Shown here: positions 56,240 to 64,000 of the stretch, piece by piece
How the letters are laid out: each line of letters begins with the position of its first letter
How positions within the stretch are numbered: position 1 is the stretch's first letter
DNA from: Eupeodes corollae
Taxonomy: Eukaryota; Arthropoda; Insecta; Diptera; Syrphidae
Assembly: GCF_945859685.1 (NCBI RefSeq)
Contig: NC_079147.1
Coordinates: forward strand, 67,920,946-67,984,945
Reading direction: 5' to 3'
DNA length: 64,000 nt
Notes under the pieces: model-generated
The model's database searches: none
Told to the model about the DNA's origin: nothing
Seen by the model: only the letters and a program-made list of their open reading frames with translations
Made by a program: the position numbers and the translations under genes

Positions 56240-57940
56240 ACAAAATTTGTATTTACCTTCCTTAAACTTTGTTGTACTACTTTTAACTGAAGACTACGGG
56301 TATTCGTTTATAATCATCGGTGCATTTAAATTCCTCATAAGTATTAATGGAGCTCCAATTTTCAAGTCCAGTTCATGCGGAGGAAGTCCTGATGTATTCA
56401 AAGAATTCAAAAATTTAATTGGAATATCAATAGCATTATCTTGATCAGTCAGATTATCAATAGAAAGATAAGTTTGTTGATGGGCCTGAAACATTGAAAG
56501 AATTGTCTTATTTATGCTTGTAACAGAATCGTTTTTAGGTCCTAAAATCGCTCGTTCGCGTAATCAATCATCCGTTCCCTAGTTGGAAATGTTGGTTCTA
56601 TTAGTACTTCACCATCATTATTTAAAATATTTCCAATTCCAATATCCAAAACTTAGGTCCTCATTCATGTTAAGTCCGTTGGGAACCTTTTAAGAGCCAT
56701 AGTGGTTCTACTACGCCTACGCGCCATCGTGTACGGTTTCCGGAGATGTGTTTCAGCTCCCTCGAAATCTTGCCTAGTGACGCTGATTCCGCCTCGACTG
56801 TCCTGCCCCATGTGCTTCTCGGTCGTCGAGCTCTTCGTCCTTCTTGTGTGAGCGGATTCCACTGCATTGATTGGCCTGCAATGTAGTTGTTACCTTTTGA
56901 AGCGTACGTCCAATCCATTGCCACTTACTCCTTCGTATTATAGAGTCTAAAGGTTCCTGGCCTGTACTGTATTTTTATGAAGGACCTCATTTGATATACG
57001 GTTTGGCCAAAAAGTGCTTAGGATTTTACTAATACATCTATTTACGAAGGTTTGCAGCTTTCTTGTTATGGCTGAAGTAACCTTCCAAGTGCTGCACCCA
57101 TAAAGAAGCACAGATTCGACATTTGTGCGAAACAGTCGTAGCTTTGTTCTTAAGCTGATAGAGTTATTCCTCCATGAGTTATGAGAGTTATTCCTTTTTG
57201 ACAGCATACCGAACGCTGCTTTTGCTTTGCCGATGCGAAAGATGCCGTCTTGTTCGGTGTCTTTGATGGAAACGATGCTTTCAAGGTACTGAAAGCTCTC
57301 CACATTTTCCACCGGTTGTGAGAAAATATTTATTTGAGAGGATGGTCGGGTTCTCAGGGGGATCATTTTTGTTTTGCCGGAATTAATTTTCAGCCTTCTG
57401 CTTCTCACTCCACATTTGTTGTCATTTGATCCATTATCCTATGAGAGAGTAAGCAAACATCGTCCACGTAATCCAAGTACATTAAATAGGATGTCAAAGT
57501 CCATTGGATCCCTCCGCTACCTGACAGAGCTGAGCGCAGCACAGCGCTTGTCACCAACAAAAACAATATTGGCGTCAGAATACAGCCCTGACTCTGCTTC
57601 AGTTTTCAAAATCCAAATATCCAAAAGAGTTCTTAAAAATGTTGCTGCGTTCTTATCACCACCCAAACGTAAAGGTGCGTATTTGTGGTCAATCTTAAAA
57701 GTTTGACTGAAGTCCACAGAAACGAATATTTTAGGCAAGCATTTATTTTATCACTTTTTGTACCTCTTGGCACAATTGGCAATGTTTGCCGAAAGTGACC
57801 AACGAACAGTATCACAACACCTCCCATCGGACGTTCATCAGCTCTTAAATATCTGTATGATCTGTATGATCTGTATGATCCAGAGCTTCAGGCCTACGTT
57901 TATTTACCATAGTCAATTCGATAAACGTCGTTTCTTTAAT
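56240..57940 (-). pseudogene. PIF1-type helicase of a third Helitron, split by an RTE-like insertion
   Basis: Minus-strand pieces: 57633-57827 reads MGGVVILFVGHFRQTLPIVP then RGTKSDKINACLKYSFLW and KLLRLTTN, the segment containing the GDFRQ block (here GHFRQ). At about 57612-57660, in the next frame, LGGDKNAATFLRTLLDIW follows. On the other side of the insertion 56294-56651 has LDIGIGNILNNDGEV, NERF, then IKFLNSLNTSGLPPHELDLK and GAPLILMRNLNAPMIINEYP. Together these form consecutive helicase blocks interrupted by 56652-57611. Walker A and the C-terminal SQGQS block are not recognised, and neither Helitron end could be fixed, so the element is a fragment. Confidence 0.78.
56652..57611 (-). pseudogene. 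RTE-like retrotransposon E, 5'-truncated, inside the helicase
   Basis: Minus strand. At about 57500-57590 GCILTPILFLLVTSAVLRSA precedes YLDYVDDVCLLSHR at about 57430-57470, a catalytic box with FADD or YADD changed to YVDD but both aspartates kept. At 56947-57408 come RRLKINSGKTKMIPLRTR, VESFQYLESIVSIKD, and NVESVLLYGCSTWKVTSAIT, then FVNRCISKIL. The C-terminus at 56670-56924 has GNNYIAGQSMQWNPLTQEGR and ISGNRTRWRVGVVEPLW. The flanks tccaatatccaaaa (56638-56651) and tccaaatatccaaaa (57612-57626) differ by one base and look like a target duplication. Truncation at the 5' side and this duplication fit target-primed insertion. Confidence 0.8.
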
Positions 57941-57949
57941 TAGCTAGTG

Positions 57950-59640
57950 AGCTTCAAACAATTTAAATCTGCAGGACCAGATGAAAAAATACCAGCCGGG
58001 CTACAAAAGACTTCTGACATAATTGCACCATTCCTTGAGGCAATTTTTACCAACTGTTTTTACCTGGTCCATGTTCCTTCGGCATGGAGAGAAGTTTAAG
58101 TTGTTTTTATACCTAAAGCAGGTAAATGCTCCCAAGTCAATCTTAAAGATCTACGACTATCAAAGGTGCCTTTAACAACGTGGACAAATCTTCACTAACA
58201 CCTCTAATTGTAAAGACTAAGCTTCGGGAGTTAATTCATTTAATGCTTACCAGCAGAGTAATTAACTCAAAAACTGGGCAACTCTTCTTGTAGACGATTC
58301 GACCACCGCAAGGTGGTGTTCTATACCCTATCCTCTGGTGGTGAATGAAATCCTAACTAGTCTGGATGCGGAGCGTTTCAGAGTGAAAGCCTATGCGGAC
58401 GACGTTGCTATAGCAGTTTCAGGAATGCATCTTAACAACTTAAAAAATGACTTAGACAGACTAATACTTTAGCTCATCGGTGTGGACTTGGTGTTAACTT
58501 ACACAAAACCGATTTGGTATTATTTTCGAGGAGATACAAAAATGCCATTTGTCAACCCTTCCTATTTTAAAGGAATCCAAACAAAATTCTCAGACGGGTG
58601 TGGCAGTATAGTGTACTGCTTTAGAGAAAGCTATGAACCGTCATAAATTAAATAAAGTCCAACTTTCAGCTTGCCTAATAAGCGGATCGCTTCCCACGAC
58701 CCCATCTGCGGCACTGGATACCTTACTCAACCTAACACCTGTTGACATATTTAGCATAAAAATTGCTGCAAGCTCTGCTATCCGGCTCAAAGCTTCGTCG
58801 TGATGGACTTACAACAACATTGGACACTCCGTAATTCTAAGGTATTTACAATCAATTCCAAAGCGCACAGATTACACCATCCCCCAACTGCAATTCAAAA
58901 AAATTTCCATACGTCCAGATCTTTCTGGGCGTTTTAGGCTGAACTTTTGGAGATACAAAAAATCTTATGCTTGCTTAAAGAAAATGTGATATCAACATCT
59001 GATATACATACGTATTTTCTCAAATAGTCAGGCTGCTATCAAATCCCTGGAGTCTGTCTCTACAAACTTTATAGCAGTCCATAACTGTCGATCATCTCTA
59101 ATGGAGATGGCACAACAGTTTAATAATGGCATACCAATCGCTATTCTTGTAAACTGTTGCTAATGCAAGACGCTGTGAGGAAGGCAGGCACCAGGTGGAA
59201 CAACATCACCACGTGTCAGGTCACGAAAAACATCTGGCCAACACTAGATTCAAAACTTTCAAGGTGCTTGAAATCTCTAAGTAGATCATATATATCAGCT
59301 CGTTAATAGGTGTCATAACCGGATACTGTCTAATAGATAAGCACGCCACGCGACTAGACGTATTCTCAAATGACTTTTGGCAAAGCTGTATTGTCGAGGA
59401 AGAGGAAGAAACAATTCTTCATCTTCTCTTTACGTGTACGTGACCTGCTCTTGCTCGAAAACGCCAGAATTACCTAGGATAATTCTTCTTTAACGATCTA
59501 AACGATCTAAATCATATCAGCATAATCAGCCTATCACGTTTCGTAAGGCACTCAAACTGGTTCCATGGAACTTAGAAGAAAGCCTCAAGATTCATGTGTT
59601 ATCACAATGGGCCATTAAACTAGCCTAAGAGTGTCCGTTT
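57950..59640 (+). pseudogene. I/LOA-like non-LTR retrotransposon F: RT and RNase H remnant
   Basis: Plus strand, many stops. KQFKSAGPDEKIPAGLQKTS then FYLVHVPSAWREV at 57950-58100 is the RT entry. RVKAYADDVAIAVSGMHLNN lies near 58380-58440, and its YADD catalytic box is intact. CGLGVNLHKTDLVLFSRRYK is at 58480-58540 and LDTLLNLTPVDIFS near 58715-58755. At about 59010-59130 NSQAAIKSLESVSTNFIAVH then NCRSSLMEMAQQFN corresponds to an RNase H domain (DSQAAIKAL-type motif). A cysteine-bearing LHLLFTCT segment is near 59415-59440. The palm part between the entry and YADD is deleted or scrambled. RT plus RNase H suggests the I/LOA branch; no endonuclease remains. Confidence 0.72.
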
Positions 59641-60154
59641 CCAAAGTATTCATATTTCCTATCGAAACGTGAGATCAGTGATTCAGTGATATTTGGATTT
59701 TATATGTATAGATAACAAATTATTGACTTACATTATCGGACTTAATTTATGCCTAAAACCTTCTACGTGATATCCTCTTTCATTTAACTTTCATTTAAAA
59801 AAAACAACTGCGTGACAATTGGATAGGATGTTTCGAGGCCAAATCTTAACAAAGATTTCTAATTTTGCTTGAATTCAGTTTTTTAAATATATAGATACGA
59901 CATTCGCAAAAAAATGGCCAAAAACAAGTAAAGTCTTTGGTTTTACACAATTTAGAATTTGGAAAAACTTTAGCAACACCTTAAATTATTTTTATTAAAC
60001 AAGGAAAAAGATAAAATATTCAGGTCCTTAAGAAGAAAACTTGAAAAATAGATCATGAATTTTATATTAAGTTACCTTTAAATTCATGAAACTAGCCTTT
60101 TATACCATCTTAATTTTTTTGAGCAACATAAATAGTGAACATTGAAGTGATTTT
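59641..60154. other. AT-rich stretch, nothing recognised
   Basis: About 500 bases of AT-rich sequence between retrotransposon F and repeat S3, without open frames or repeat words. Confidence 0.5.
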
Positions 60155-60790
60155 TACTTGCAACGCATAGGAACTATATGGCGAGTATTGCATTCGTAAA
60201 AAATCGAATCAAACATGATATTACGATGGTAGAAAAGTCGAAAAAAGTAGGTCCCCCGATTCCGTCCGTATGACTGTCTGTTCTGGTTTCTACAGGCTAC
60301 ATCATTGTGCCGATTGAAATTAAGGATTTCAACCGATTAGCTTAAGGCGTTCTTTTTTATTTTTTAATACGAAAAATAGAAGCAGTCCCCATATCTTGCG
60401 GTGTAAATTTTCAAATTGAATATGATTTTTGATGATCAATGTCATTATTTTTGTTTAAGTTTTAAAAAAATAACATTTTTTTTACAAAACTTGAGATGAC
60501 CATTTCTTAACAAAATTTAAATGTTAAATGTATATTTATAACCACTAAATAACTTTATAACAAATTTATATGTATTTTATAGAAAAAAAAATTAAAAATA
60601 GAATTTATAAAAATGAAAAAAAATTGTTAATGTAGGTCTCTTAAGAATTAAAATATCATTTTAATTTTTGAGAAAAACAAAATTTTCAAATCTTAAAATA
60701 TAGGAAATATTTTTAAACAGACTTTTTGAATAAAATAGCAAGCTTTAGCGATCCAGTCTTGCATTTTATTTATTTGAAAATTGATTTCCT
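60155..60790 (+). repeat. Repeat S, copy 3
   Basis: It starts tacttgcaacgcatagg, followed by tattgcattcgtaaaaaatc (eroded palindrome), atattacgatggtagaaaag and gattccgtccgtatgactgt then ctgttctggtttctacaggc. These match S copy 2 in order. The uninterrupted body leads to agcaagctttagcgatccag and tcttgcatttta at about 60739-60770, the presumed tail. The whole element would thus be about 0.6 kb. No coding capacity. Confidence 0.7.
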
Positions 60791-61369
60791 GTTGAACACT
60801 TTTAAGACATTAAAAAGTTAAAGAAATCTACTTTTTGAAGTAAATTTGATTAAATGCTCTACAACTGAGATTTAAGCACGAATTTCAAATATACAAAAAT
60901 TCCCCAAAACAGCAAGAGTAACCCTTTTGTTAAACTATATTGAAAAACACAATAACCGTTTCATATCTATTAATTTCAAAGCTTTGAATTTCCTGAGAAC
61001 TAAATTGCAAAGAGATTCTCAAACGTATTATACGTGAGTGCCACACAAAAGTTTCTTCCCAACTTATTTGTTTCCCTTAGTTTGTTTTTATTTAATTTTT
61101 AGAGAAATTAGGTTCTGAAATGCACCTATTTCCTCAAGTTCAAGAACCAAACATTTTTCTCTCTACAAATGTTAAGTTTTAAAAACTCCTTTAAGATCAC
61201 AATATTTTTGCAATCAACAAACGATAGTAATAAAAGTCACCTTAAGGTAAACGAATGTTGTGGACTTTTTAGAATTTCTTTATAGATTCCAAGTTTATAA
61301 AAATCTGTTATAGTGGAGATACCCGTCCTAGAAAAGCTATACAACATTTCAAGCTCAAGGGAGTTTGAA
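60791..61369. other. AT-rich stretch, nothing recognised
   Basis: About 580 bases without gene or repeat similarity that I can support. Confidence 0.5.
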
Positions 61370-61430
61370 TTACCCGTACGGAATAGGCTTAATACTGTAG
61401 GTCCCCTCCATCCCAGACTACAGTACTCAT
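61370..61430 (+). mobile_element. tRNA-derived SINE fragment, copy 4 (3' body)
   Basis: The words cgtacggaataggcttaata and ctgtaggtcccctccatccc match cggatacggcttagaactgt and aggtcccttccatcc in the SINE at 2714-3020. The promoter half is not recognisable. It borders retrotransposon A3 at about 61440. Confidence 0.5.
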
Positions 61431-61439
61431 ATATCGAGA

Positions 61440-62225
61440 TGCGAGAATATCGAGATGGTCAGTCTCCTTTACATTTACAAGTGCCAAGCTTTCTCAATCC
61501 CGATAGTACAATGTTGTTTAGGTCGGAATTTAATGAGCTTATTATATTTTGTGTGTCTCTGTTTGGTGAGATGAACCATGAGATCACCAGTGGACCTATT
61601 GCTGCTAAAACCGTACTGACGGTCATTAGGAATTTTTCGATCTTCAAGATATTTTTTGAGCTGATTATAAACTAACGTTTCCATGAACTTCGAAAGAAGG
61701 AACGTGAGTGGAATCGATAGATATTTAGAGGGTGGGGAAGATTTGTCTTTTTTGGGATAGGTTGGACAATTGCTGTTTTCTATCTGCTCAGAACGAAACC
61801 TAAGGATTAGAACGGATGAAAAAGCTTACGCAGTGGTTTTGCCAGCGTTAAAGAACACCTCTTCAGAGCAATAGCGGGAATACCATCCGGACCAGTGGAT
61901 TTAGGTGTGTATATATCTCTAAGGACTCTTCGCATAGAATCACTAGCTCCTTCAAGTACAGGCTGAGTCATAACACTCACTCACAGAAATGGCGGCGAAC
62001 TGCCTAGCAAAGAGATTAGCTTTCTCTAAAGAGCTAACAAAAGGAGTGTCATTGACAACGAGCGTAGGAACCTAGAAAGAAAAAGTATTCCTCATGTTTT
62101 TTTACAAATGACCAACAATTTTACCGCCTTGAGGACATTGAAGTATTTTTTGCCGTAATTTTTGATCATCTATAAATTTGGTCTATCGAATATGGGCCTT
62201 CTTGGCTTGTTTAAACTTTTTCCAG
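61440..62225 (-). pseudogene. Non-LTR retrotransposon A3, internally deleted fragment
   Basis: Minus strand. 61684-62225 matches the linker and RT entry of A2 nearly word for word (for example the + strand aacaaaaggagtgtcattga, and catccggaccag). 61475-61684 reads METLVYNQLKKYLEDRK and RQYGFSSNRSTGDLMVHLTK. It then jumps, after a deletion of several hundred bases, to sequence that A2 has beyond its FADD box (ISSLNSDLNNIVLSGLRK in another frame). At about 61447-61490 it ends in words of the A2 region near 43460. The catalytic palm is therefore absent. Confidence 0.8.
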
Positions 62226-64000
62226 CTTTTTAATTAACAACATATGCCATTTGATTTTTGTTTTATAACACGTTTTTCATTAATGTCCTTTGTCACTCCT
62301 TGGCCTGTTTACGTCTTGTAAATCAGTACGTTTTTCATGTCAGGGGCATTTATTCTTATTATCATGTTATAAAAATCTCGTGTAAATTAAAGTGATGTTA
62401 TGGCTCATGGGGACCATCATCATTTCTGTATATATATCCAAGCATTATGTAACTTGTTTTCATATTAAACTGACACCTCTCCTATATAAGAAAAGTTTAC
62501 AATGATAAACTTCGGACAAAGAACCATCACCATCATCATCTTTAAATTACTTCACTTCCATTACTTACAACCGTTAAATCTACCTGTATTCTGTTCTGTA
62601 TATGTACTGTCATCAACGTAAGATCCTTTTTAAGAAACCACATCAATATAAAATTCCATTGAAATGATTACAACATGTCACCACATTTTGAACGTTTTTA
62701 TTTCTTTGAATTTTTACTTCTCCCCAGAGGGTATAAAATAACCTCAATTTTCATAAGATTCTATTTGAAATTTTCTTTTTTATTTTTGTTTAAATAAACA
62801 ACCACAGACTATGATAGATAGATAGATAGAAGACGATGACGATGACGACAACGATACAAAGACAGAAAGGGGGAGAGAGAGGTGAAATTAAAAGACAGAG
62901 ACAGTGAGAAAAAAAAACAAGCATTTTATTGCCCGTATCTCTGTGAAAGTACACCAAAGTACAGAAACAGATACATCGTTTAGTGCTGCTGAAAATCATC
63001 ATTGCGACAAATACTTATCTGTCCTCATTTCTACAGGACTCAGGGACTTATATACAGTACGAGTACACTATAAGAAAGAGCTGATTGCCCATTTAGATAC
63101 GAAGTAATCAAAGACGACAGCAGAAACGAAAGAGTATATATAGATATGTACTGTACGTACAGTGTACATATACAAACACTTTAAATAAAGCTCTCCAAAG
63201 TGCTCCTTTAAAGGACATAAAAAAATAAAAATAAAAATAAAAAACTTTACGATACAATTTTAAAAGAAATAATGAAATTGACAAGGTTGAAATACACCTA
63301 CTATAGGTACTACTTGTAGGATTCTTCATCTTCATTCAGCTTTATGATTGCGAAGGTTATGTTTGACACAGGTTTATACGATACGTTCCGTTTTAGAGTG
63401 TAATTTATGCCTGTATTATTTTCTCGACTAATGACAGACGTTTTGTTTTTCTGTCATTTTGACTTTTTCTGAAAATATCATCAAGTTAAGTAGCCATTTG
63501 AGGGAATTAACGAGCATTAATTTTATTTAAACCATCGTATACATTATGTTTGAAATATTTTATACATACGTAAGTATGTACTTTTTTGTTAACATTATTA
63601 TTGCTTTTTTGAATCAATTCTAATTACATTTTTAGAATAGTCGAACCTTCATCTCACGTATGAATGCATCTGATTGTAATGTGAGTTTTTTTATTGCACA
63701 GTTTTTGCAAAATTAGCTAAACAAATTAAAAAAAAAGATTTAATTGGAATTTGATTAGAATTAAAATTATTTAATTCGATAATTCAAATGGTGCTTATGA
63801 TAGCATGTCATTTATTAACAATGATTTACACTCACAATATTTGCATAATACTTTAAATGGCAGAGGTTAGATCAGATTAGGTCGAATTGAATGCCCTAGT
63901 GTCATAATTCCCCAATTGTTTCTGGTCGTTTATAAACTCTAAGCGAAAATCTCTTGGAATCCCAAATTCTATGAATTTCAATAGCGATGAATCTACTGAT
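62226..64000. other. AT-rich stretch with simple repeats, no supported gene
   Basis: A short (gata)n run at 62811-62830 is followed by gacgatgacgatgacgac. Other open frames here are biased in composition and overlap on both strands. No transposon family of the window is recognisable, and nothing indicates an exon. Confidence 0.5.

Noticed and set aside
57517..57738. VDFSQTF in one frame read as an RT palm motif
   Set aside because: The overlapping frame reads YSFLWTSVKLLRLTTN, a better match to the PIF1 helicase that continues on both sides, so the RT-like words are a shadow.
57935..57950. attagctagtgagc considered as a CTAG end of the third Helitron
   Set aside because: It lacks the CGGGTCAG and the hairpin that precede CTAG in Helitrons 1 and 2.

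Overview
The window looks like a piece of a fly (dipteran) or closely related insect genome. It is AT-rich, has very low coding density, contains a 200-base run of N (an assembly gap), and is packed with degraded insect-type transposable elements. No bacterial gene organisation, RNA gene or CRISPR array is visible. Only one stretch looks like a host gene: a short first coding exon at 23105-23177 on the + strand. It encodes a signal peptide and ends at a consensus splice donor in phase 1. The simplest reading, which is inference, is that everything to its left is upstream or intergenic DNA and everything to its right is a very long first intron filled with mobile elements. No second exon was found.

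Layout. 1-4640: two reverse-oriented non-LTR retrotransposon remnants (called A1 and B1 here) with tRNA-like SINEs inside. 4850-7260: two decayed Tc1/mariner-superfamily transposase copies in opposite orientation around a retrotransposon C-terminus. 8845-14327: a SINE piece and two copies of an interspersed repeat, R; one copy is split by a Helitron and the other by a 5'-truncated retrotransposon. 14660-18375: a piece of a second repeat, S, an RTE-like retrotransposon and a piggyBac-like transposase. 18376-23104: repeat-poor DNA leading to the signal-peptide exon. 24971-32512: three more R copies, a MITE with 33-bp perfect terminal inverted repeats, and a D-family retrotransposon. 32513-37412: featureless AT-rich DNA, then the gap. 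37613-47360: retrotransposon B2, R6, and S2 split by A2, the best-preserved retrotransposon. 47361-53947: R7, an internally deleted mariner, and retrotransposon D1 split by a 3.1-kb Helitron. 56240-59640: a Helitron helicase split by an RTE-like insertion, then an I/LOA-like retrotransposon with an RNase H remnant. 60155-62225: S3, a SINE piece and A3. 62226-64000: AT-rich DNA with simple repeats.

The strongest results are structural. Two Helitrons can be delimited to the base. For one, a sister R copy preserves the empty site. For the other, excising the element restores the interrupted reverse transcriptase frame. The R repeat has a palindromic head, a chain of about five or six ~174-bp monomers, and a conserved tail. 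That architecture resembles DINE-1/Helentron-type non-autonomous elements carrying satellite-like DNA. The R head is also nearly identical, in antisense, to the last codons of one retrotransposon ORF. Letters A-G, R and S are labels used only in this annotation; clade names are by recalled motif similarity, not by search.
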